A stretch of DNA of 64,000 bases from contig JAUVEU010000003.1 in the NCBI GenBank assembly GCA_030594645.1, positions 18,962 through 82,961 of the forward strand, in the 5' to 3' direction. Positions 54,201 to 62,204 of this stretch are shown here, piece after piece. The notes under the pieces are model-generated. The model was given only the letters and a program-made list of their open reading frames with translations. It was not told the origin of the DNA and ran no database searches. Both the position numbers and the translations under genes were made by a program. Positions within the stretch are counted from its first letter, which is position 1. Every line of letters starts with the position of its first letter. The DNA comes from Candidatus Aegiribacteria sp. Its GTDB lineage: Bacteria > Fermentibacterota > Fermentibacteria > Fermentibacterales > JCC-6.

Positions 54201-54941
54201 TTCCAGAATATTTTCCACAAAGTGATTCAGGTTGTCGTATTTCCCTGTTCTGAATGAAAGGAAGACAGGAGTTATTTCTCGGAATTCTCCGGTTAGTTTG
54301 CTTGAAATGATAAGATCCGGAGCAAATCTTGAAGCGACTTTCCTCTTAATTCTCTGTAAATTCTGCGAGCTGATCCCGGTCCTGTCAAAGGAAAGGTGCT
54401 TGAAATCCAGAACGCTTTCACATCCTGCAAATTTGAAGAAGCTGGTGTCAATCAGCAGTTGCCCTGCGTTCCCTGCCTTCGATAAATTGGATGCCCTTGA
54501 TATTGCATCACCCCTGATATAGTGAATCAGTCTTTCTCTTCCGGTAATTCCCCACTCAACAGGACCATGCGCCAGAACAAACGAGGCATGTACTTCCCAG
54601 GTGCCGAATTTCGTTTGCCGGCCAAGATTCTGCTTGAAGTAATTCATCAAGGATGCTGCTGCGTTGTAAGCGGCTGCTGGAGGATGTTCCGGAAATACCG
54701 CAATAATGGAATCACCTTCAAATTGTGCTATCAGGCCACCTCTGCCGTAGATTTCGTGTATTGATCTTGACAGAATTCTACCAAGAATCTGAGAGAGGAT
54801 TTCTGCTCCGGCTTTTCCGTGCTCCATAAGTTGCTCTGTCATCGATGTAAAACCGGAAATATCAAGATGCAGTATACAGTTGCTGCAGGAATACGATCGC
54901 TTCCCGCTGAGCAGAAGCTTCTGAACAGGACGGGGAATCAC
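51291..54941 (-). CDS. Soluble-adenylyl-cyclase-like protein: two cyclase domains, AAA ATPase, TPR
   Basis: A 1216-residue protein. Two class III cyclase homology domains lie at about residues 22-190 and 222-370. The first keeps both metal-binding Asp (D27 in HLDISGFT, D77 in FEGDS) but loses the transition-state pair (S148, N152). The second lacks the first Asp (S229) but keeps N331 and R335 in YGDVINTAARL. One composite site could form, as in mammalian sAC. An ATPase follows (Walker A GEAGIGKS 427-434, Walker B ILIEDVHWMD), then about ten TPRs from residue 880 on. It starts with GTG. Confidence 0.88.
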   Translation of the reverse strand: MIPRPVQKLLLSGKRSYSCSNCILHLDISGFTSMTEQLMEHGKAGAEILSQILGRILSRSIHEIYGRGGLIAQFEGDSIIAVFPEHPPAAAYNAAASLMNYFKQNLGRQTKFGTWEVHASFVLAHGPVEWGITGRERLIHYIRGDAISRASNLSKAGNAGQLLIDTSFFKFAGCESVLDFKHLSFDRTGISSQNLQRIKRKVASRFAPDLIISSKLTGEFREITPVFLSFRTGKYDNLNHFVENILEASSFYGGHVCGLHFTSDYPVILVLFGAPVSWENNSARACGFATDLIKDRFSSSIRAGIDSGTVYAGMTGNSKRCTYTVYGDVINTAARLLFRADWGEILVTEETCEKTGNEYAWSGSTSLILRGKTDKTIARKLLYCQSNGINRIHEGEMVGRSAELNFIINRISPLKQGAFAGITSVYGEAGIGKSRLLFEAAKSLATFCQTVVLKCDDILRISLNPFEYFLRNYFQQSDSNTTDFNKKLFEEIMESLILELESDSFPSESRTLAEDLRRSISIIGSLLGHFWKDSVFERIEPGQRFDNIAIAIGTFIRSLSTLKPLIILIEDVHWMDNDSKRLLQMIIRDIQRNPAGILVSSRYRDDGSRPETGIEAFMNAESIDLNPIDERASISIIAARFNAESGPELTRFILDRTEGNPFYIDQFCIYLKNSGMITFKNGAWHLIKREVEVPSGIKSILVARIDRLPMKLRSLVQIASILGQEFDINVLSEVSGETIVNSLLRNGIVEQLWSKISETEYSFNHALYRDAAYGMLLEKELRKHHRKAAETLIRLNIDDTEQVAGKIAFHMDNSGQSLKALDWGWKALTIADRNCRLYECLDWANKLQDQLFADTESTAGNELLQDVLFKKNSALSNLGRHAEQKENIEFLKTLCKEKNWENRKIDLLVIQADYYSSIGKIDDAFAISEQGLAAAEKAGDKKCKAMLLSNTGILHRRAGNIDEAEKCYRRALEAFREAGDRRLEGETLVNLAILLRQRGLKSEAEMYYKQALTIHREVGNRRAEGYVLTGLGHLSEDDEKALYWFRNALLINREVGDRKAIAIALGNIGQIESNSGNYSTATDNLNMALKIFSEIDNLPLQAGTLHIFGEMYISQGKLRKADECLQDSLEIARQTGRKRLETQVTVLLGLVSGLRGNIEKALRFYFVSYDLIMKHRFSKEIDEDFSRLRSLLLKADIEEDALPWPDHWNLQEFKEE

Positions 54942-54985
54942 GTTAAGCAGCTTATTCTCCCTGATCCTGGTTATTTGAATTCATG

Positions 54986-55300
54986 TTACCTTTGACATGT
55001 TGGCAGAGGAGGTTCCAGAAAAGAGATAGTGTCAGTAATACAGCTGTAAAGATATGCCCAGGCTTCAGGATGAGAATCACATAGAATAATGAGAGACTGA
55101 ATCTCATGACTGTCCGGCATTAATGCATGAAGAGTGTCATCAGAGGGCAGCACCCAGTGTCGTGCCAGAATTCCTGACCATTCACTTAGTTCCACCAGAT
55201 CATTCTGGGGGATAGAAGTATACGAATCAGGCTCATCACAAGCTGTGATAATCAGAATCAGTGTTACCAGATATAGTCCTGCTGCCTGTAATACTCTCAC
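54986..55300 (-). CDS. Small lipoprotein of unknown function
   Basis: A 104-residue protein with lipoprotein signal MRVLQAAGLYLVTLILIITAC (Cys21). The mature part is acidic with three Cys and a Trp-rich stretch (ELSEWSGILARHWVLPSDD). CAGGAG lies before the GTG start. It is 44 bases upstream of the cyclase gene on the same strand, so it may share its transcript. The divergent peptidase gene begins 75 bases away. Confidence 0.55.
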   Translation of the reverse strand: MRVLQAAGLYLVTLILIITACDEPDSYTSIPQNDLVELSEWSGILARHWVLPSDDTLHALMPDSHEIQSLIILCDSHPEAWAYLYSCITDTISFLEPPLPTCQR

Positions 55301-55374
55301 ATTACTCCTGTTCGATTGGGCACCCTTGCAGTATAGTCGAACGGTAACAATTCGGACAGTATGCAGGAGGTTTC

Positions 55375-58347
55375 ATGAGAAAAGTAGTATTGCTTCTATT
55401 ATTTATCGTATCTATTTGTCTTGCTACAGCATACGGTAGAAACAAAGTGCAGTCCGGAGAGCAGGACTGGTGGGAGATTCGGGCAAGGCATTTTACTATC
55501 TACTTTTCTCAGGGTGGAGAGGTTCCCGCTGAGACTCTTCTTGTGCATACGGAAAGGGCTTTGCTTGAGCTTTCTGAGCAATTCAATTATCTGCCTGAGG
55601 ATAAAATACCGATTATTCTCTACTTGTCTCCTGGAGATTTTCGTCAGACGAATATCAATCCATACGACATTCCACAGGGGGTAGGAGGGTTTACCGAGTT
55701 CTTCAAGGGGCGTGTTGTAATACCATTTACTGGATTCTGGTCAGAATTTCGTCATGTGATTGCTCATGAACTGAACCATGCATTCATCTTTGATATGATT
55801 TACAAACGTTCACTGCGGGAGATAATCCTGGCCAGAACACCTCTATGGTTGATGGAAGGACTTGCGGAATTCACATCATCAGGCTGGGATGGTGCAACGG
55901 AAGCAGAATTCAGGGACATGGTAATCAATAACCAGATAGTTTCCATTGAAGAGCTGTCAGGAAGGACAGACTACATTGTTTATAGACAAGGTCAGGCAAT
56001 TTATCACTTCATGTTTGAGCGATATGGAGAGGATGTCTTCCTGGAATTCGTACACAACATAAGGAATTCAAAAGGACTTGAAGGAGCAGTTTCTGCTGCT
56101 CTGGGAATGTCTCTTGCCCAGTTCAATGAAAGATTTCAGGAGTGGGCTCGCGAAACCTATCTGTCCGAACTTGCCTGTTGCGAAAGTCCTGATGACATTG
56201 GTAACCCGATTCGTAATAACGGAGATAGAATAATACAGAGCGGCTCGGTTGTTTCGTCCGATGGCGGATTGGTTGCGGGAGTTGAGTGGTATCATGCTGA
56301 TCTTGCAGTTGCAGTCAGATCAACCCTGACGGGTGAGCTTGAGAGCAGACCTTTCGTTTCCGGTGGACATTTCGACCTTATGGTGTCTCCCATGTACCGG
56401 GTATGCAGCTTTTCTCCAACTGCAGATTCAATTGCAATTGCGGTGCAGTATATCTCCGGAGATCGGATTATCGTATGCTTTGATGACGAACAGGTACAGC
56501 TTCCTTTTGAGATGGATCTTATTCGCGATCCTGTGTGGTCACCATGCGGGGCATTCATTGCTTTTGCCGGTATGAATCATGGAGAACTCAATATCTATGT
56601 CTGGAACCTTCTTGAGTACTCACTGAGTCAGATATCCCATGATTACGTTGGTGAGCGGGATCTATCCTGGAACGGAGATGAAATTCTCTGTGCTGCTGAA
56701 GTTGATCCGGAAACAACCATGATACACGGGCATAGTCTTGATGGGTCTCAAAGAACGATATTTGTTGATTCTTCCGAGATCAGATATCCGATCTCTGTTC
56801 CGGATGGTGTACTGTTCATGTCGGACATGAATGGTTATCCCGACCTCTACCTTCTTCATGAATCTTCAGGCGAGGTTGACCGTCTTACAGCGCTTTACAG
56901 AACAATCGATTCCCCAAGCTGGTCGGATTCCACTGAGATCCTGACATTTGTGTCAAGCGACTGGAGCGGGAACGGTGTGTTTCTGGCATACAATATTCTC
57001 GAAAGAAGGGTAATATTAAGTGAGCCCGGATCAATTGAGGTATCGTATGGAATAACAGAAAGCACGAATATTTCTGAAGATGTATCTTTCCCCATTGAGG
57101 AATCCGAAAATTCTCCGAATGGCATCACACCGGATTCATCGGAAAAAGAAGAAACCCGAATAGAACTGATAAGCAGGGATATTGAAGACAGATTGGAGAT
57201 ATCAGCTGTATCATACGAACCCGCTGAGGATGATTTTGAATGCAGCATTGTTCCTTATTCTCCCAGATTATCAGTTGATTACGCCAGCGCTGTTGCGGCG
57301 TATGACTCATACCTTGGACTTGCCGGATACACTCAGGTAATACTGAGCGATATACTTACCCATCACCGGATTATCATCAACACGAATCTGAACGGAGGCA
57401 GTCTCAGTGAAATAGATGCTGCTGTCTATTACGGTTACCTCCCACACAGGATGGATCTGGGCTTCGGTCTCTTCCGCGAATCCAATCGTTATCTTTTCCG
57501 TTTTGATGATGAACCTGAAGAAGGAGTCCGGGATGTTGACTTCGGCGGATTCGGAATTGTGAGTTATCCGTTCAGTCCTTCTTTCAGAATAGACGGTTCG
57601 CTGGGCTATCGCAGGTTGAGCAGAACCGGTATCTGGAATTCATCAGCAGACCTTGATGAAGATATCGTTTCCATCAACGCCGGGGCGGTAATTGATAATT
57701 CATTATGGGGCAGTGTTGGCCCTCGCGTGGGACGAAGACTCTCTGTTCGCGGGGAGTTCGCTCCGGGAATATCAGGTTCGGCAAGCTACTGCACAATCTC
57801 TTTTGATTTCAGGAATTACACCTGGGTATCAGGAAAAGTTACACTCGCAACAAGATTCGCAGGTGGTACAAGCTGGGGGTCCAACGCGCAAACGTTCTTC
57901 CTCGGTGGAGCTATGCCCCACAGATTGCTCTGGGGTGAGGTGGAGACGATAAATGAACTGCTGGGGTTTTACACCAATTATGGAGATATACTCAGGGGAT
58001 ACGATTACGTCTCGATACAGGGACGCCGGTACGGACTATTTTCTACCGAATTGAGAGTGCCTTTTATAAATATTCTTGCTCTGGATGCGCCCCTTCCGAT
58101 AATTATTAGAAACGGGAGGGGAGTTCTTTTCATAGATCTTGGCTGCGCACTTAATGATATCAGCAGCTTTCATGGTGCTTCCACCGATGGAGGTTATCAT
58201 CTTGAGGATCTCAAGATGGGAATAGGGATTGGTTATAGAGTTAATCTTGGCTATTTTATTCTTAAGCATGACATTGCCTGGAGAACTGATCTCCACGGTA
58301 TTTCGCGAAAGCCGGCAAACCATGTCACTCTTGGAGCGGAGTTTTAG
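55375..58347 (+). CDS. Exported MA-type zinc metallopeptidase fused to beta-propeller and outer-membrane barrel
   Basis: A 990-residue protein with a signal peptide (ending LATAYG). Residues about 30-260 form a peptidase MA-like domain with H131-E-L-N-H135 and the gluzincin E161 in WLMEGLAEF. Residues about 280-560 hold TolB-like blades (DPVWSPCGAFIAFAGMNHG, DLSWNGDEILCAAE, SPSWSDSTEILTFVSSDWSG). After an acidic linker, the C-terminal 370 residues alternate amphipathic strands and end in Phe, like an outer-membrane barrel (FFLGGAMPHRLLWGEVE, LRGYDYVSIQGRRY). CAGGAGG precedes the ATG. The peptidase would face the surface or periplasm from its barrel. Confidence 0.85.
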   Translation: MRKVVLLLLFIVSICLATAYGRNKVQSGEQDWWEIRARHFTIYFSQGGEVPAETLLVHTERALLELSEQFNYLPEDKIPIILYLSPGDFRQTNINPYDIPQGVGGFTEFFKGRVVIPFTGFWSEFRHVIAHELNHAFIFDMIYKRSLREIILARTPLWLMEGLAEFTSSGWDGATEAEFRDMVINNQIVSIEELSGRTDYIVYRQGQAIYHFMFERYGEDVFLEFVHNIRNSKGLEGAVSAALGMSLAQFNERFQEWARETYLSELACCESPDDIGNPIRNNGDRIIQSGSVVSSDGGLVAGVEWYHADLAVAVRSTLTGELESRPFVSGGHFDLMVSPMYRVCSFSPTADSIAIAVQYISGDRIIVCFDDEQVQLPFEMDLIRDPVWSPCGAFIAFAGMNHGELNIYVWNLLEYSLSQISHDYVGERDLSWNGDEILCAAEVDPETTMIHGHSLDGSQRTIFVDSSEIRYPISVPDGVLFMSDMNGYPDLYLLHESSGEVDRLTALYRTIDSPSWSDSTEILTFVSSDWSGNGVFLAYNILERRVILSEPGSIEVSYGITESTNISEDVSFPIEESENSPNGITPDSSEKEETRIELISRDIEDRLEISAVSYEPAEDDFECSIVPYSPRLSVDYASAVAAYDSYLGLAGYTQVILSDILTHHRIIINTNLNGGSLSEIDAAVYYGYLPHRMDLGFGLFRESNRYLFRFDDEPEEGVRDVDFGGFGIVSYPFSPSFRIDGSLGYRRLSRTGIWNSSADLDEDIVSINAGAVIDNSLWGSVGPRVGRRLSVRGEFAPGISGSASYCTISFDFRNYTWVSGKVTLATRFAGGTSWGSNAQTFFLGGAMPHRLLWGEVETINELLGFYTNYGDILRGYDYVSIQGRRYGLFSTELRVPFINILALDAPLPIIIRNGRGVLFIDLGCALNDISSFHGASTDGGYHLEDLKMGIGIGYRVNLGYFILKHDIAWRTDLHGISRKPANHVTLGAEF

Positions 58348-58431
58348 CAATATGGAAAGTATTCGCTGTAAGGATTCAGATAAGTCAACTCAAAAGTGTA
58401 TTATTGAGATTAGATCCGGAGGTGAACCGGT

Positions 58432-59277
58432 TTGAAAGTGCTTCTACTTTTATTTTTTCTTACTGCCCTGTCCTGGGGTTGGATCTGTCCCGCTTGCGGA
58501 ACAGAGAATTCAGGCGCATTTTGTACTCAGTGCGATATTCCTGAACCGCCGGAAGGTATGGAATTCGTAGATGTTTCTATAGTGACTATAGATGGGGAGG
58601 ATGTTGAAGTAGGTCCATTCTTCATCGATTCGGAACCTGTCATCTGCAGAGATGTTTTATCATGGATTTCAAATGAGATTCATCACCTGCAGGAAATACC
58701 CATATATATTTCTGGCCAGGAGGAACTCCTGATGCCCGGCGAAGCAATGGGCGAAGAGTACGCTAATATAGTTTTTGTCCGATACTCTCCCTGGGTTATC
58801 TATAAAGATGTACAGGGATCTGTGACCGGCATAACAGTTCAAACCGGCTGTTTTGACATTCCGGCCGCATCATTTACATGGCAGGCTGCAAGCCTCTATC
58901 TTCATGACAGAGGCAGCCGCCTTCCAAGCAGAGCTGAACTGACTGCTGCAACTGAATCCGGGATTATTGAAATTGAAGATACATGGGAAGTACTTAACGC
59001 GTACTCTGATTTCATCACCATGACCCTCTCTGGAATCCTTGGCGTAGCTCCTTCAAATCTTGCTATGTTCTCAGATAATCAGTCCCCTTCCGATCGTGTG
59101 ATGTGGGAATGGACTCGAGATGCATGGGGTCAATCTCAGGGCTCACTTTCCGAATTGGAGTCACCGTATGCATTGATCTTCAAGCCTGTTATCCCCCCCG
59201 TTACTGGAACCGGACTCAGGGGAAGCGGGTATTACAATGTGATATTCCGTGGAGTAGTACCAATACAGGTGAATTGA
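58432..59277 (+). CDS. Exported zinc-ribbon protein with SUMF1/FGE-like domain
   Basis: A 281-residue protein with a signal peptide (MKVLLLLFFLTALSWGW). Next is a zinc ribbon, CPACGTENSGAFCTQC. The rest resembles the formylglycine-generating (SUMF1-type) fold: FFIDSEPVICRDVLSWI, then PAASFTWQAASLYLHDRGSRLPSRAELTAAT, and EWTRDAWG. The Cys pair of the active enzyme is not visible, so a binding role is likely. It starts with TTG with CGGAGG nine bases before it. A zinc ribbon behind a signal peptide is unusual. The LpoB-like gene follows 31 bases on. Confidence 0.65.
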   Translation: MKVLLLLFFLTALSWGWICPACGTENSGAFCTQCDIPEPPEGMEFVDVSIVTIDGEDVEVGPFFIDSEPVICRDVLSWISNEIHHLQEIPIYISGQEELLMPGEAMGEEYANIVFVRYSPWVIYKDVQGSVTGITVQTGCFDIPAASFTWQAASLYLHDRGSRLPSRAELTAATESGIIEIEDTWEVLNAYSDFITMTLSGILGVAPSNLAMFSDNQSPSDRVMWEWTRDAWGQSQGSLSELESPYALIFKPVIPPVTGTGLRGSGYYNVIFRGVVPIQVN

Positions 59278-59308
59278 GAAGAATGAAATCTAACCGAAGG
59301 GAAGAAGC

Positions 59309-59911
59309 ATGAAACTTTTATTGAACAGTCTTGCACTGATTGTAATCGTAGTTATAGCAGGTTGCGGCGGCCGAGAAGTAACCAGAACAGACCCTGGTAC
59401 GGTAACAGACCTTAGTGGTTACTGGAACGAAACCGATGCCCATATGGTTGCCGATTCGATTGTTGACCAGTGTCTCAACGGCCGCTGGCTCACTGATTTT
59501 GGAACCGGAGATCGGTCCAGAGGAGAAAGGGTTCCTCAGCCTGTTGTAGTTGTAGGAACGATTTTCAATGAGAGTTCCGAGCATATCAATACGGACCTGT
59601 TTATGAACGAAATTGAAAGAGCTTTGCTTGAATCCGGGGAAGTGCAAATTGCTGCTGGTGGAGCGAGCAGGGGTGAGGTCAGAGCAGAAAGATCGGACCA
59701 GAGTATTTTCTCCTCCCCTGAAACTGCTGCAGAGTATGGTCGTGAAATTGGCGCAGACTTTGTAATGACAGGAAATATCGGTTCAATTATTGATGAAGAA
59801 GATCAAACCAGAAGTATTTACTACCAGATCAGCATTGAACTGATTGATGTTGAAACTGCACTGAAGGCCTGGATGGGCAGCCTTGAGATAAAGAAAATGA
59901 TTGAGTGGTAG
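59309..59911 (+). CDS. lpoB: LpoB-like penicillin-binding-protein activator lipoprotein
   Basis: A 200-residue lipoprotein (signal ending VIAGC, Cys19). It matches the LpoB family: SGYWNETDAHMVADSIVDQC, VVVVGTIFNESSEHINTDLF, and ADFVMTGNIGSI, ending EIKKMIEW. LpoB of E. coli reaches from the outer membrane to activate PBP1B. Outside proteobacteria the fold is common and the target is often unproven. A COG3014-like lipoprotein follows, a pairing seen in other genomes. Confidence 0.88.
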   Translation: MKLLLNSLALIVIVVIAGCGGREVTRTDPGTVTDLSGYWNETDAHMVADSIVDQCLNGRWLTDFGTGDRSRGERVPQPVVVVGTIFNESSEHINTDLFMNEIERALLESGEVQIAAGGASRGEVRAERSDQSIFSSPETAAEYGREIGADFVMTGNIGSIIDEEDQTRSIYYQISIELIDVETALKAWMGSLEIKKMIEW

Positions 59912-59947
59912 CAGTTTTCTGCTATCACTTTGAAGCTGTCCTGGATT

Positions 59948-61288
59948 ATGATAAAATTGATTATACACTCAGGCATCATCCTGATATTTTCCGGATTGCT
60001 GGTTACTTCAGGATGTGCTACTGACTACACCCGGGAAATGAAACCGGTAACATCCGATCTTCGAAATGAAAGACCTGACCTCGCCCTTCAGGAATTCAGA
60101 GAGGCATTTCGGGATTCTACCGGCAAGAACAGATTGCTTTATCTTATGGAGCTTGGCAATCTGCTCAGACTCTCAGGTGAGTATACAGAAGCAGAGGTTG
60201 TGCTTCTTCAGGCTGACCGTCTCAGTGATCAACAGAGGGGTATTGAGCTGGGGCAGGAAATTGGAGCGTTCCTCAGCAGTGATCTTGCTCTGGAATACCG
60301 AGGGGCAGATTACGAGAAAGTCTTCATAAACTACTGCCTGGCGGCGTCATATGCCTCTGAAAGTAACATGGAGGATGCTCTCGTAGAGTGCCGTGCCGTT
60401 AATAATAAACTTCGTACTTTCAATCTTGATTACGAAAGAGACAACAGGAACAGATATAGTGATGATGCGTTTATCCGCTATTTGATGGGCATCCTCTTCG
60501 AAAAATCAGGTGATCTCAATAACGCGCTAATAGCATACAGAAACAGTGCCTCTGTTTATGATTCATCATATGCGGCGGAATACGGTATTTCTGCCCCGGA
60601 GAGAGTCAAGTCAGATATTCTCAGATTGTCAAGTGCACTGGGGATGGAATCGGTTTTTCAGAATTATCTGAATCAATGGCCTGAGATAGATGGCTGGCAG
60701 GATCAGGGTCCTGATGCATCTCACGGAGAGATTATTGTGATTCTTGAAGCCGGTCTGATTCCTTCAAGAGTAGAGAGGTCATATACCTTTGTTTTTGACG
60801 ACAGAGTCTACAGACTGGCTCTTCCCGGCATAGCAGCTTTCAAGCATAAGACCCTTTCGGTTGTTCTGTCTTCCGGAAGCTACCAGTCAGATGGTTTTCT
60901 TGCTGAGGATCTTGCCGCAATTGCGCGCGGGAACCTCGAAGACCAGGCTGGTCGCGATATTGCTCGATCCATTGCACGGCTGGCGATAAAGGCAGGAGTT
61001 GCTGAAGCAGGGGAACAGATAGTAGAAGAACTCACCTCTGAAAACAGTACAGTATCGAATATCGCTGGACTTCTTTTAAGTATTGCAGGTGCTGCCACTG
61101 AACAAGCCGATCTCAGAGCATGGTTAACCCTTCCGGAACAGATTTATATAGCTCGACTTACCCTTCCTGAAGGTTTTCATCCTTTATCGGTTGAAGTGAA
61201 TGGAAGAATCATTTTTACAGACGATGCGGTATCAATTGTTTCCGGTTCCATTAACCTGTACTTCCTCAGAGAGAATCGGATCCTGTGA
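59948..61288 (+). CDS. COG3014-like lipoprotein with TPR-like helices
   Basis: A 446-residue lipoprotein (signal ending LLVTSGC, Cys23). The N-terminal half is helical with repeated TPR-like units (LMELGNLLRLSGEYTEAEVV, NYCLAASYASESNMEDALVE, YLMGILFEKSGDLNNALIAY). The second half is beta-rich (EIIVILEAGLIPSRVERSYT, LRAWLTLPEQIYIARLTLPE) and fits COG3014 proteins found next to LpoB-like genes. I chose the ATG at 59948 over a TTG 18 bases upstream; neither has a clear ribosome site. deoC overlaps its stop. Confidence 0.78.
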   Translation: MIKLIIHSGIILIFSGLLVTSGCATDYTREMKPVTSDLRNERPDLALQEFREAFRDSTGKNRLLYLMELGNLLRLSGEYTEAEVVLLQADRLSDQQRGIELGQEIGAFLSSDLALEYRGADYEKVFINYCLAASYASESNMEDALVECRAVNNKLRTFNLDYERDNRNRYSDDAFIRYLMGILFEKSGDLNNALIAYRNSASVYDSSYAAEYGISAPERVKSDILRLSSALGMESVFQNYLNQWPEIDGWQDQGPDASHGEIIVILEAGLIPSRVERSYTFVFDDRVYRLALPGIAAFKHKTLSVVLSSGSYQSDGFLAEDLAAIARGNLEDQAGRDIARSIARLAIKAGVAEAGEQIVEELTSENSTVSNIAGLLLSIAGAATEQADLRAWLTLPEQIYIARLTLPEGFHPLSVEVNGRIIFTDDAVSIVSGSINLYFLRENRIL

Positions 61289-61938
61289 CCAGAACTGAAC
61301 TTGCATCAATGATCGATCACACACTCCTCAGATCGGATGCAGGCCCATTCGATATTGAGACAATCTGCAATGAATCTATCGAATACGGATTTGCATCCGT
61401 ATGCATTAATCCAATCTGGGTATCCTTTGCGAATGCAATTTTGAAGGAAGCTGAACCATTCGTTTGTTCTGTAGCAGGTTTTCCTCTTGGTGCAACATAT
61501 TGCATGGTTGAGGAAACTGCAGGGGCAATTAAGGATGGCGCTTCCGAAATCGATATGGTCATGCCTGTCGGATATCTGAAGAATGGAGATACTCAGAAAG
61601 TTGCTGAGTTTATCAGCGGTGTAGTAATTGCGGCTTCCGGAAGACCGGTTAAAGTGATTATTGAAACTTGTCTGCTTACAGACCGTGAAAAAATACTTGC
61701 CTGCAATATCGCTATGGATAATGGAGCAGCATGGGTAAAGACTTCTACGGGCTTTGGCAGTGCAGGGGCAAAAACAGAGGATGTAGCACTGATGTATAAA
61801 GCTGTTAAAGGCATGATAGGTGTAAAAGCATCAGGTGGAATTAGAACTCTTGAGGATGCCCTGTCAATGATAAAGGCTGGTGCTGGAAGGCTTGGATGCA
61901 GCAGGAGTATTGATATTGTGGAAGCTCTTGATTTCTGA
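61285..61938 (+). CDS. deoC: Deoxyribose-phosphate aldolase
   Basis: A 217-residue class I aldolase that splits deoxyribose 5-phosphate into glyceraldehyde 3-phosphate and acetaldehyde. The Schiff-base Lys is K152 in AAWVKTSTGFGS, with D90 in SEIDMVMPVG and K181 in VKASGGIRT. It starts with GTG overlapping the COG3014-like stop, although the two have no evident functional link. Confidence 0.96.
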   Translation: MTRTELASMIDHTLLRSDAGPFDIETICNESIEYGFASVCINPIWVSFANAILKEAEPFVCSVAGFPLGATYCMVEETAGAIKDGASEIDMVMPVGYLKNGDTQKVAEFISGVVIAASGRPVKVIIETCLLTDREKILACNIAMDNGAAWVKTSTGFGSAGAKTEDVALMYKAVKGMIGVKASGGIRTLEDALSMIKAGAGRLGCSRSIDIVEALDF

Positions 61939-61965
61939 TCTGTTGAATGAAAACCATATAGAAGT

Positions 61966-61998
61966 GCAGGCAACTGGAGGGGTCAGCCAGTTGCCTGC
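61966..61998. terminator. Terminator-like hairpin after deoC
   Basis: GCAGGCAACTGG and CCAGTTGCCTGC form a perfect 12-bp stem around a 9-base loop, 27 bases after the deoC stop. T tracts are weak on both sides. It lies between deoC and the convergent small gene at 62047. Confidence 0.6.
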
Positions 61999-62046
61999 CT
62001 ATTTCCTGGACACAGGATTATTCTCATTTGCCGATCAGGGAGGGGA

Positions 62047-62136
62047 TCAGACCGGCCATGTGATGAGAATGAAAAGTGGAATGATCAGTCCTCCGAGAAG
62101 AACCGCTAACCAGCTTTTCAGTCCAGGCGTAATCAC
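62047..62136 (-). CDS. Small membrane protein, 29 residues
   Basis: A GTG-started 29-codon frame with AAGGAG seven bases before the start (62144-62149 on the plus strand). The peptide starts MITPGLKSWLAVLLGG and continues with LIIPLFILITWPV, a single membrane-spanning helix with Lys7 at the N-side. No standard gene covers the 260-base gap between deoC and the helicase gene, in which it is the only coding signal. Nothing is known of its function. The start of the divergent helicase gene lies 70 bases away. Confidence 0.5.
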   Translation of the reverse strand: MITPGLKSWLAVLLGGLIIPLFILITWPV

Positions 62137-62204
62137 TATGTATCTCCTTAAATTTGTTTCTAGTATCCTATATGTAAGCAAGACTCTTTCCAATCAGAGA
62201 GAAT

